In this document: positions 12,030 to 21,956 of the stretch, piece by piece
Layout of the letters: every line of letters starts with the position of its first letter
Position numbering within the stretch: position 1 is the stretch's first letter
Assembly: GCA_903772945.1 (NCBI GenBank)
Contig: CAICTM010000289.1
Coordinates: 16,384 to 80,383 of the forward strand
Source: Seminavis robusta
Lineage: Eukaryota > Bacillariophyta > Bacillariophyceae > Naviculales > Naviculaceae
Reading direction: 5' to 3'
DNA length: 64,000 bases
Notes under the pieces: generated by a model
Database searches by the model: none
The model's input: the letters and a program-made list of their open reading frames with translations, nothing else
What the model was told of the DNA's origin: nothing
Position numbers and translations under genes: made by a program

Positions 12030-12582
12030 GATGATGTGCGTGATGCAATCAAGTAGTTTTTCTTGGTTTTCTTTTCTTTTTCAATTCAGTTCACTGCAAT
12101 GCAATAGAAATCAATCAAATTGGCTGTATTTGATTGATTGACTTGACTCGATTGACTAGACTTGAAATAGAGACAACAGAAAGAGAGAAAGCTGAGAGAA
12201 GTTTGAGGCTTTCCAGGTGGCTCAAGAGGAGATTATGGCAAAGCTTTTATTTTATTTTTTCCAGGGTGGTCTCTTTGAATTTTAGTTTCCTCTTGCTTTC
12301 TCTCGTATCGTAGGGTTGCTTTCTCAATTGCATAGAAGAAGGCTACCCAAAATTAATTGATGGCGAGAAAGATCCCGAGGCAGGTAGACAGATGCGTGGT
12401 TTCGGCAAATGCAAAATCTTGGCTCTTGAAAATGCCAACAGGCCATTGGTGGACTTTGTCATTTCGCGTTCGCGCCAATGTCCGGCAGTTTCATTGCATC
12501 ATACTTGACAGCCACTTGATTGGGTGGAGTCAAAAAGAGTCAAGAAAGATACTTAACAAAAAGACACCACATCGACATCACC

Positions 12583-12700
12583 ATGTCGTCATGGCTTCCG
12601 GGAAATATCAACCCTGCTTCCGAGTTTCAAACTGCTGGAAGACTTTGGGAAGCATCAACCATCGGAGTAGACAAACTCCCATACGGTAGTCAGGGTTCGC
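12583..12700 (+). other. possible first exon of unknown gene
   Basis: An ATG in good context (ACATCACCATGTCG) opens MSSWLPGNINPASEFQTAGR and continues as a protein-like segment to about GVDKLPYG, after which composition becomes random. It could be the first exon of a gene decayed downstream, or chance. No family recognised. Confidence 0.2.
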
Positions 12701-12775
12701 AACATGTTGTTCCCGTATGTTGCGTTTCAGCGTTAGTGACATGTCCATGGATGACGTGTCTTTCTGTAAACTCTG

Positions 12776-12804
12776 GTTCGACTGTCACTCGATGACGGTC
12801 GAAC
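12776..12804. other. 12-bp stem hairpin
   Basis: GTTCGACTGTCA and its near-exact reverse complement TGACGGTCGAAC are separated by 5 bases; one pair is a wobble. Role unknown. It is not in a position to terminate a known gene. Confidence 0.5.
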
Positions 12805-14046
12805 AGATCGAACCTTGCTGTACTGGTACCTTCTATGTAGACTAGTAGCTAGAGATATCTATCATAGAAGCCAGGCTCGGTTATTGTCAAGATACTGTGC
12901 CGTAAGTATGCAAATGCCGATCTTATTAGCTGCAGGTGCTCTCATCGACCAAAGACCACATGCATCACTCAATCTTTCGATCAACTCTCGAGATGTTTGC
13001 TTCCGAGAGCATGGCTGATCATTCACTCGAGGAGCGAGCAGAAAGAATCATTCAGCCATCCTGGACTCATGGCTGGCTGAGACGAGCGACAGGACAGGAG
13101 AGTCTCGTATCTCTCGAGATGCATCCATCGTCTGTGGTGAAATCATGCATCGTCTGAAAGAACCACCGCTGCCGCCAGATCTTTTGTCGTCGTCTCTCTC
13201 TCTTGGGTTGATTGAATCATTCCTTTCTCGGAGCGATATGTGATCCATTCGCTCATCTTGCTTGCTTTGCCTTGACCAAGATCCCTGCCTCGTCCTCAGA
13301 TTCGCTGATTGCAACCCTGAAGTTATTGCTACACTGGTTCGTCCTACTGCTAGTACATGTACCGTTATTGTTGTACCACAGTGCAACACAAGTCATCCTC
13401 GACACAGGGGAGATGAATGAATGAATGAAAACCAGAAGGCTCTCCAATCAAACTTGACACCTCCACAAAGCAAGAGGGTTGAAAACGGCATGGCCCAAAC
13501 TCTTCCACTGTCGTTGCCGTGCGTCCAGCATTGATTTGTGATTGTATTGTTGGATATCATTCTTGGTGATGCATGGAAGCCTCCTACACAAGCAATTGTT
13601 CTACTGTATCGTCAAACAGGGTAGCAAGATGTTCTACTAGCTAAAGGGGGGTCAGCTGATTGTCACGGTACCAGTAGCAGTTCCTGGTATCGTACGGTGC
13701 TCGGGTGACTTTTATCAAAAAGCTATTTTAGATGATTCGCAAGAGGGATCCGAAGCATTAATTGAGTTCCCCGAACCATTCTGACTCAGATGCTCAACTA
13801 CGGATCTTTTCACCCCATTTTGTTGAGGAGTTTTACATCACGAGGTGTACAGTCGATGATTGTACGGCAGCTTCCGCATGGAGTTCTGCATCTCGTCAAG
13901 GCACCAAACCACACCCAGGTTGCTCGCACCCCTTCTTGAGACTTCGTCTCGATGCAATTGCATTCGGATGAAAGCATGAAATCGAAATCCCAGCTGATAC
14001 GCTGCTGTCGGAGTTGTCAATATCATCGCTGCTACACCCGGCTATC

Positions 14047-14231
14047 GCTAGCTAGCTAGCTACTAGATGCTTCTTGAAACTTCATCTTGAGCATGAGGGA
14101 GTCTCCCACATCTCATGTCTGGCTGGGAGCGAGACTTGGCAGGTGAGTGCTGGATCTTCTCGTGATTGTTGAGAAGGCAACCCTGTCAGGCAATGGCCGA
14201 TGAAAAGGCCTTGCTCTAGCTAGCTAGCTAG
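14047..14231. repeat. CTAGCTAG runs
   Basis: Two 16-bp runs of alternating CTAG (14047-14062 and 14216-14231). Similar runs occur at 4258, 15107 and 44417. Confidence 0.8.
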
Positions 14232-15587
14232 ATAGTCTTTTCTTGAAAATGCAAGTATTGCATTGATGGTCAGTGCCAGTACGTGGCCGTGCAAATTCAA
14301 CCCATTTTTGCAGATGTTTTCGTGCTGTTTTACTCTTGGGTGCTTGCAATTTTGATATGGTTCTGTTGGAGTTCCTTTGTCTGATAGGAAGAAGAAGAGG
14401 AGGAATATTGCCTTGATTCCAGGTGTTCCCTACCGTATATCTAGCTAGCCCGCCCCCATGATGCTACCGTAGCTTGCTTGGAGCTGGATACCTTTGGATA
14501 TGGCAGCAAGGATCGGTAAAAGGCAGCACTGGCTGGTGACCTCTTCCTGCCTCCGATAGATGCATCGGGTCTTTGGGGCAGGCCAAGGAACACTTCTCTG
14601 AAACGGGCAAGTGAAGCTATTCAGCGAGGACCCCAGGCAGCCTTTCAGCCACTGGTTGACTAACCAACCCTGGGACCAGAGGAGTGAGAGCACCTTTGCT
14701 CTGGCAGCCAATCGAATGGAATATTCAAAGTACAGCTTTGTCAACTCACACATGCTCCTTTTGCTCCACTTCCACACCTCCACCTATCACAATGCATCCA
14801 CCATTCCATGCTATGGACAGAACGCTCGACTGGTCCACCCCTTTCCGAAGATGGACAGAGGCGATGAATGGCTGGCTGCCAACAACAGCAGCCAACAGGC
14901 CACTGCTGCAAGCCTCTCGGCAGTGGCCTTTCCTCGTTGGGAACATACTTTTTGATCCCAAAACTGAAGAAGCTAAAGGTTGCACACAGGTGCCAGCCCC
15001 AAGGCCACCAACGCCTTCAAACACCTCCTAGCTACACTACATTACAGTGTAGTCTACACGTAATTTGAAGGTCATTGGTGCTCGCTCCTTTCAGACAGAT
15101 TTAGTCTAGCTAGCTAGATAAGGGTGTAAACACAGCTTAGCCAACTCACTTCCTTACCGAGTTGAGTGCAGCTCATGTTCCGACTGCCTGAATTGGCGAT
15201 GGGACGGCTCGCATCCCTCTATGTAACTCTAAAGCTTATTCCTAGCTAGCCAGCAGTTAGGATTCCCACGGCCATCTCTGCTCGAAGCAGGTCGACTCCT
15301 CATTTTTGCGAGCACCGCAACGCTCACTGACGGATGGGACGTTGGAAGCAGTGGAACGTTACTCTAGTAACCAAGGAAGTCTTTGTCTTTGGGCTTGGTC
15401 AAAGGCAATTAATAATAAATGCATTGGCATTGTCGTGTCCTGATCAGAAGAATCCAACAGGTGCCGTAGAACTGATCCAGGATTGGGCAAGGGGTTCCGG
15501 CAGGATCAACAGCTAGAGTGATTACTGTAGCTAGGTGAATTGGATTGCAACAAACTAAAACGCTCACTGCTTCAGCTCGGTATCACC

Positions 15588-18500
15588 ATGGTTGCGACGG
15601 GCAAAGCCGAGCCCAACAAACGGCATGATAAGGCCCCAGCAACGCCAACCACGCCTGTGGAGAAGCCGGTCAAAATCGTCGTAAAACGAAACGAAGCTGC
15701 GGTGGCATCAGGAGCGGGCATTATTAATACGGAAACCGGCGTTTCTCGCCCGAGTTTCCATCCTCCGATTCCTCAGACGTCATCCGCTGTCCGACTTGAC
15801 CTAAGTGGATCGGCGACATCTGCTTTTCGTGTTGTAGAGCCGAGAGAAGGGCGCCGAAAGTCATTCACTCCCACGTCCCTGCCCGTAGCACCTCGAGATG
15901 TCCCTCGTGGAGCCATGGTGCGGCGGACATCCTCGGACGATTCAGGTCTTGTCGCAGTTAGCAGACGTATCAGTGCGCAGCTCAACACAAAGCCAATCAC
16001 TCCAGTTCCCTTAGCTGGACGGAGCATGATTGCTCCCCCCAAGCCAACAACATCATTTCGTAGACAAGGACGATATTCTGGTCCCGCAGACGCGGCGATC
16101 GAAGACGCATCTGCAAACAACAGCTTCTCGTCTCCTGGACCAAGTGAAGCGACTATTAATAGCTCGAACACCAGTACTGGGATTGTCAAGGTTACTCCCC
16201 GTCACTTGATCACTAGCAACAAACAGCGCCACAGTCCTATCAAGGAGACACCGAATTCTCCATCAACTCCCGTCATTGCCAATACGTCGGGGTCGGGGTG
16301 GCTACAGCATCAGAAAGAACCCTTTCAAAGAATACTCCCTGTATCGCCACCCGTTAGTCCCCGACAACACATGCTCAGCGGTATGACACTTCCGCAAGTA
16401 CAAACGAGTCCAGGACGACCTTGTCAGAGTCCGCCAATGTCACCACCACTGAGCCCTTTAGAGTTGGATGGAAGCATTGTTGCAAGTATAGATAGCAGTG
16501 ATTGTATGGGTCAACACTTATCCGGCCCCAGCACGTCGCCTCCCATGAGTCCCTTTCAAGCCGATGCCATGCTAGCCAAACTCAACAAGGACGCCCACTT
16601 AGTTCCAGTGTCTCCTCCGATAAGCACGCTGAAAGTATCCTGCAGTCCTAGTATGATGGAATCTGCTTTGTCGATTCCCTTACCAATGACCCCCACAACA
16701 CCGTCATCAGGGATCACTCCAACACATCCGGAGAAACCTAGACATATCATTGATCGAGTGCAGCCCCGGGACCTCGTTCCCAAGCACGATCATCAGGACT
16801 CCAGCAATAAGACGAGGCAAAAGGAGTCAGCATCGTCGCCAAGACCCATGTCACCGCCCTTATTGAATAGAACGAAGATTGCCAACAAGAGTGCGTGGCT
16901 CCAGCATTCAAAAGAACCCTATCAGCTAGAACAACAGGAGATCATGGCGCAACACCACCAACAACCCACGTCGCCGCCCATTAGTGATGCCAACTTTGTC
17001 ACGTCGTCCGAAGTTGGGGCTGCTTCAATGGACCTAATGACGATTTCACCAACTTCGTCCTCCAGGCCAACTCTGAAAATGACAAAGACATTGCTGGAAG
17101 AGCTAAGACAATCGCAAACCGGCAAGGCAATTTCACGCCAAAAGAGGAAAAAGAAGAAACGCAAAGCTTCCAGCAGTCGCCGAGAACGTCTGCTGATGTC
17201 ACAGCTCCACAACGCACAGCAGGTGGTGCGTATTATTTTGAAAGGCACTGGAGATCCCAATATTGAATCTATGGATTTTGGTCCTCAAGCGTGCTACGAG
17301 GCCATCCGGGTTTACGCCTTGTTGAAAATTGAGAGCGAAGGCTGTTTAGCACAATTGAAGAACTCCAAGCAACAACTCAAAGAGCTTTACTGCGAGTGGA
17401 AATCTTTGCGAAAGGAGATGCAAGAAGAACATCACAACAGAGCGTCGCAAGCTAACACCATCGTGACACACGATTCCTTAGCTGTGCTGCAACAGTTGCT
17501 GAGCGACGATGAAAGCATTTACATTGAAGAGGACAACACCATGGACAATGACGACTGCGCAACGGTGACGACAAAAGGAGCAGCCAGCTTTGCCATGTCT
17601 GTCAAAGTTGATCAAGAAAAGGACTTGGTTAAAGCTATTGGGACTCTTTACAGAGAAATGCAACACGAGTTGGAAGACATGAGGTCGGTTTGGCAAGATC
17701 AACGGGCACAGCAACGAAAAAGACAGCTGGAGGGGGAAAAAGAGAGGCGAGTGGAAGCGGATGAGGATCCGCTGTTTCCACCAGCCAGGCTGGACGACAA
17801 TAACAACCAGAGCTCCAATAATTCTGATCATGCTGAGAAGCAGCTTCCTCCGATAAACCCGCTTGAAGAGAATGACAGCTTTTTGCTCGCAAAGATCGAG
17901 GAACTGACGGCTCAGATTGAAACTATGCAAAACGACCGAGTCATTCTTTCAGGGTTCATGGATCAATTGGCGCAAGAAGTAATCCGTGCGGACGCTGCTG
18001 AGAGTCACTTCGAGGCCGACCTGGGGATTGCCAAGGGGACAGTTTTAGTCCATCCCGAGGATTGGACAACCTTTGGTGACACGTTCCCAATCCATCGTGT
18101 CAACGAGTTGGACGAAGAAGCGAGTGTTAAAGATGGCGGCGATGCTGTGGGCAGCCCATCGCTCAAAGAGAATGACTTAGCGCATCCTCCAGACACCAAC
18201 ACGCCAGACGACTCGACGGCAGAACAGAGTTCCAAGGAAAAGGCCTTGGAACAGGAAGCATTTACAACTCCAGTCAAGTCCAACCAGTCCAACATTCAGA
18301 AGGAGAGTGTATGGCGGAGGTCGGGGCAGTTCCACGCATCTTACGACAGCGATGCCGATATGAATTTACCCGTCAACTTGCCTAGGAGCAGAGGTGCATC
18401 TTTTGATCGGGACACACCTTCGGATATCCATGAAGAAGATCTAGGAAGCAAGCTCGAGGAAAAACTCAACAAACTGCAAATATTTCGAGAAGACAAGGAC

Positions 18501-20717
18501 GAAGATGACGATATCAATTCCTTTGGATCGCTGGAACAGAGCATATCTTCTATGGTCTCTTTTGACTCGTTCTTGGCCCGTAGACGCTTCTCGGAGCCCA
18601 CCATCTCATCATTGACACGCAGCAAACTCCATGGAGCCCTCCTTTGCCGGAAAACCAAAGACAGCAAGAAATCGACATTGGCGCGGGAAGGAGAAGCGCT
18701 ATTTGGGAAGAGCGACAGCTCAGCTGGGTTTGAGAAGTCCGTACTCTCTGATGAAGAATCCAAGATGTCGTATTCTGCCTCTCAAGATGGCGGAGGCAAG
18801 AGACCTCCGGTGCTCGACAGCCAGCTGACCCGAAAACTCGAGTCGCCTTCCTTGGGCTTACAGATGTCGTTGCCCCGAAAGGTGCCATCAATGTCTGTGG
18901 ACCAGACGGACGAATCAGCGCTTTCCAGACCATCTTCGCCGGAGGGAACAGACGACACGGATCCCAACAAAGGATACGTTCGACTCTGCTCCAAGCTGCT
19001 TCAATCGGAAGAAGAGCTGCGCCAGACGAAAGTCCAACTGAGCCTGTTAGATCAGAAACAAAAGCAGCTGGTGTCGGAACTACATAATGCGAAGGCCGAG
19101 GCACGCAAGTGGGAAGGCGTATCACGAAACCCGGCCGGTTCCTCCGCCTCTTGCAGAGATATAGAATCAGTCAGTTCGAACCGCGAGAGCAAGCCTCAGG
19201 CAAAAGAGGAACCAACATCCGTTCTGGTAAGATCGCATGAGGACACGAACGAGACGGAACCATGTCATGAGAAGCAGGAGTCAGCGAAGAAGGACGAATG
19301 TCCTACAACCGAGCGAAAGGAAGCGTTGGAAGATGTCATTACAGAAGAAGGAATGAAGGTCGAGAATGGCTCTCTAGCTGGCAATGAGAACGCAGCACAA
19401 GAGGTCGAACTGAACTCGCCTAGTACGAATGCCGAAAACAAAGAAGATGGAGGTGCAACAAACGAACGTGTTCACCCAGAAGGAACGGTCGAAAGTGAAG
19501 GCGGTACCGCATCGGATTCAACGAACGAGAGCGGAGAGATGGTCCCTGTCCCAGCGAACGACAGTACCTCCACAAGCAACAAAGAAGGCAAGGCTGAAAG
19601 CAGCACAGCAAAAACAATTTGGAAAAAGGCGAGCGGAATGAACAGTATGTTCGTGGTGATGAACGGGCGGACGCCAAGTGCGGAAATTGAAGCCTTGCGT
19701 CTCCAAGCGGCGAATCAGAATACGCAAGATGCAGTGCCGGCATCCAGGCCATCGATAAATCACAAGGCTGGAGGGGACATTGAAGTTAAACTGTTGGAGA
19801 AAGCTGAGGAGTGCGAGAGGCTAACGTCACAAGTCACTTGCTTAGCGGAGCAGCTTGAGCAACAAATGAGCAACGTGACTCGATTGGAGGCAGAAGCCGC
19901 TGGACATGTCCGAGAGCGCAAAGCCACCGAAAACCTAACGCAACAGCAGTCAAAGCTGATTCAAGCCTTGAGAACCGAACGTGACTTGTCCCAAAGGATT
20001 GTGGTCCAAAGGACTGGCGAGCTAGCCAAGAGCAGAGAACAAATTGAAGTTTTGAAGGCAAAAATCAATCAATTGCAAGGTGACATGATGGACTCGAGCA
20101 GTGATGGTAGCGAAGGCAGGTCCACTTCGGGGGCGTCGGGTAGTGCGCTGTCCTCCTCCCCTCGAATGAGCTCCGGTGCTGTGAAAGCTCGTGTTGAGGG
20201 AATTCGAACTCTCTTTTCACGAGGAAAGCGCTTGGCATCTGTCGTCGGCAATAACAAGCAGGACAAGAAGAACTTGCTATACGCTCCCATGGAGGGAGAT
20301 TGTCACGACGAAGACGAAGACTTGGATGTGAGTAAGGAGACGGATGGCGACCAGGACAGACAGCCGACCAAGAAACAAGACACTGGCATGGTGCCCACCG
20401 CGGATGGAGCATTTGGCGTGGTGCCTGCTCCCTCAGGAGGCTCTGTAATCGGTTCCATTGGTGGTGATGGCCAAGATATGATGGTGGTTGTGGTGAAGAC
20501 TGAGTCTGAGGAAGACGAGTCAACGGCAACGTCGGTAGCTACAGGAGCGGCGGTGCCGTTTGTTCAGTTTCAGAGAAAGAACAGCATGGACTTTAGTGCC
20601 CGCGAAGACATTGAGCTGACCGCCATCCACAGTTTGACGAAGCGAATCGAAGAATTGGAAGATGAAAATGCCCGGTTGCGTCGATCGGGGACGGGTCAAC
20701 AGGAGCGTCGGGAATGA
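15588..20717 (+). CDS. large coiled-coil protein with SPPxSP motifs
   Basis: Function not recognised. Single exon, 1709 residues, from the ATG at 15588 in strong context (ATCACCATGGTT); the frame stays open 16 codons upstream only through a non-ATG codon. Residues 1-500 are disordered and Pro/Ser/Thr-rich, with at least six (T/V)SPP(M/V/I)SP-type sites and a duplicated motif: WLQHQKEPFQ (~237) and WLQHSKEPYQ (~435). A basic cluster (QKRKKKKRKASSSRRER, ~515) precedes a helical region (~540-615) and another (~680-725). The 1080-1330 region is acidic and disordered. A long coiled coil spans ~1400-1500 (KLLEKAEECERLTSQVTCLA onward), and a short one ends the protein (LTKRIEELEDENARLRR). The layout suggests a phosphoregulated cytoskeletal or scaffold protein; that is inference. 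It is intact and has no introns, unlike the neighbouring CPS and MATE genes. Confidence 0.85.
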   Translation: MVATGKAEPNKRHDKAPATPTTPVEKPVKIVVKRNEAAVASGAGIINTETGVSRPSFHPPIPQTSSAVRLDLSGSATSAFRVVEPREGRRKSFTPTSLPVAPRDVPRGAMVRRTSSDDSGLVAVSRRISAQLNTKPITPVPLAGRSMIAPPKPTTSFRRQGRYSGPADAAIEDASANNSFSSPGPSEATINSSNTSTGIVKVTPRHLITSNKQRHSPIKETPNSPSTPVIANTSGSGWLQHQKEPFQRILPVSPPVSPRQHMLSGMTLPQVQTSPGRPCQSPPMSPPLSPLELDGSIVASIDSSDCMGQHLSGPSTSPPMSPFQADAMLAKLNKDAHLVPVSPPISTLKVSCSPSMMESALSIPLPMTPTTPSSGITPTHPEKPRHIIDRVQPRDLVPKHDHQDSSNKTRQKESASSPRPMSPPLLNRTKIANKSAWLQHSKEPYQLEQQEIMAQHHQQPTSPPISDANFVTSSEVGAASMDLMTISPTSSSRPTLKMTKTLLEELRQSQTGKAISRQKRKKKKRKASSSRRERLLMSQLHNAQQVVRIILKGTGDPNIESMDFGPQACYEAIRVYALLKIESEGCLAQLKNSKQQLKELYCEWKSLRKEMQEEHHNRASQANTIVTHDSLAVLQQLLSDDESIYIEEDNTMDNDDCATVTTKGAASFAMSVKVDQEKDLVKAIGTLYREMQHELEDMRSVWQDQRAQQRKRQLEGEKERRVEADEDPLFPPARLDDNNNQSSNNSDHAEKQLPPINPLEENDSFLLAKIEELTAQIETMQNDRVILSGFMDQLAQEVIRADAAESHFEADLGIAKGTVLVHPEDWTTFGDTFPIHRVNELDEEASVKDGGDAVGSPSLKENDLAHPPDTNTPDDSTAEQSSKEKALEQEAFTTPVKSNQSNIQKESVWRRSGQFHASYDSDADMNLPVNLPRSRGASFDRDTPSDIHEEDLGSKLEEKLNKLQIFREDKDEDDDINSFGSLEQSISSMVSFDSFLARRRFSEPTISSLTRSKLHGALLCRKTKDSKKSTLAREGEALFGKSDSSAGFEKSVLSDEESKMSYSASQDGGGKRPPVLDSQLTRKLESPSLGLQMSLPRKVPSMSVDQTDESALSRPSSPEGTDDTDPNKGYVRLCSKLLQSEEELRQTKVQLSLLDQKQKQLVSELHNAKAEARKWEGVSRNPAGSSASCRDIESVSSNRESKPQAKEEPTSVLVRSHEDTNETEPCHEKQESAKKDECPTTERKEALEDVITEEGMKVENGSLAGNENAAQEVELNSPSTNAENKEDGGATNERVHPEGTVESEGGTASDSTNESGEMVPVPANDSTSTSNKEGKAESSTAKTIWKKASGMNSMFVVMNGRTPSAEIEALRLQAANQNTQDAVPASRPSINHKAGGDIEVKLLEKAEECERLTSQVTCLAEQLEQQMSNVTRLEAEAAGHVRERKATENLTQQQSKLIQALRTERDLSQRIVVQRTGELAKSREQIEVLKAKINQLQGDMMDSSSDGSEGRSTSGASGSALSSSPRMSSGAVKARVEGIRTLFSRGKRLASVVGNNKQDKKNLLYAPMEGDCHDEDEDLDVSKETDGDQDRQPTKKQDTGMVPTADGAFGVVPAPSGGSVIGSIGGDGQDMMVVVVKTESEEDESTATSVATGAAVPFVQFQRKNSMDFSAREDIELTAIHSLTKRIEELEDENARLRRSGTGQQERRE

Positions 20718-21240
20718 CTGTAGTACCGGTACAATCAAGAATGCTCGGTGTTTGTTGCAAGCTAGCTATATAAACAGGTATACCGAAGTCATTTTTTTCA
20801 GGCCATACATCCAAGCTTTACTGTGTCACCATAAATGATGGCCCAGAATACTAGGGCTGCCAAACACCACGCTGATTTCCTTCTGCCGTATGGTAGCGGT
20901 GTTGATGTCGTGGGACAACATATGTATGCCCTGGAGTTAGATCTACCGGTAGGGTACCGGTAGGCCCCAGAGTTGATCCAGGCATTGGTCCATTCATTGA
21001 ACCAGGGATGGTCCGGTAAATATGGGACCAGGAATGTGTTGGTGCAGCCAGAAATACACTGGCATACCGTAGGCAGAAAGTTGGAGCAGTTTGTTATACC
21101 TAGTCGTGTTGACGCACTTGTCAGCAAGATGCAGACGAAGGCCGAAGATATGGAATTTCTTTGCAATGGTTGTGTGTTTAGTAGGCTTTAGTAGGTGCAG
21201 TGTATTCTGAATGTATCCTGTTTCCATCACATCATCTAGT
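20718..21240. other. intergenic between convergent genes
   Basis: Contains three TACCGGTA copies (20724, 20944, 20955). Open frames on both strands are short and featureless. Confidence 0.5.
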
Positions 21241-21489
21241 CTATTTATCTAGGATCATCAAGATACCCCAAATGACACTCCATACCCATCCGACAAAGGG
21301 TACACATAGCTGTAGAACTCCAATGGCTACGTCTGGCAAGTTGTTCTCGATAATCCCCGCCACAATGGTTCCAATTCCAAAGAAGAAGCAATTGCAGATT
21401 CCACATAGAATTTGTGCATTTCGTTCTGGTTTGGGCACTGTAAAGCTCTTGATGCGGTCCCAAGTTTCACCGAAAAAGTTGCCCGTCAT
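21241..21489 (-). CDS. small two-span membrane protein, SPEC3/Stum-like
   Basis: 82 residues from a clear ATG. Two hydrophobic segments (about 26-47 and 53-79) are joined by a short polar turn. The pattern, a Cys-rich first span with GIGTIVAG, then a second span containing VGWVWSVIWGILMI, resembles the SPEC3/Stum family, whose second span ends in a GWxWSxxWG motif. Animal Stum is linked to mechanosensory neurons and sea-urchin SPEC3 to cilia, so the role here is unknown. The family call rests on this motif from memory. A pure hypothetical two-span protein is the alternative. Confidence 0.65.
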   Translation of the reverse strand: MTGNFFGETWDRIKSFTVPKPERNAQILCGICNCFFFGIGTIVAGIIENNLPDVAIGVLQLCVPFVGWVWSVIWGILMILDK

Positions 21490-21956
21490 GGTTGATTATT
21501 TGTTTTGTAGCTAGTGTTTGATTGATAGAAGTTGCTGGATGGCTTGTTTGTGTGTTTTGTAGTTCTGCTGGATCGATTTGTGAGACGAGAGGGAGAGTTG
21601 GAGAAGGTCTTGGTGGATGGATGGATGGAAAACGGTAATGACAGCTACGAATGGATTGAATCGTACTGCTCTGGCGATCGGTTTCCGGTGGCAACTTGTC
21701 AAGGGACATCGGAAGATGTTTCACTATTGGAGGGAGGTTTAGTTTTGTGTTCCGGATTGAGTCGTCGATGGAAGCCGCCCTCCGCGGTGAAAAGATCTTC
21801 TAGGAATATTTTTTGAACCGGATTCAAAACAAGGATGTCTAAGCATCATACGTGGATACGGTTCTGCCCGCGTTCCTTTACTCCGATGAAAGATCGGGCG
21901 AGATTCAGAACAAATAAATTGCCTCATTTTAGTCTAGTTTTAGTTGAAGACGGACG
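21490..21956. other. divergent intergenic region
   Basis: Separates the minus-strand small membrane gene from the plus-strand SET gene, so it probably holds both promoters. No clear TATA box or other element was recognised. Confidence 0.4.

Larger units (their letters stand above)
12030..15587. other. 3.6-kb intergenic stretch
   Basis: Contains the upstream region of the CPS gene (minus) and of the large coiled-coil gene (plus), a possible short exon at 12583, a hairpin at 12776 and CTAG runs at 14047-14062 and 14216-14231. Open frames around 13.0-13.4 kb and 14.4-15.0 kb overlap on both strands and have no recognisable motif. Confidence 0.4.
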
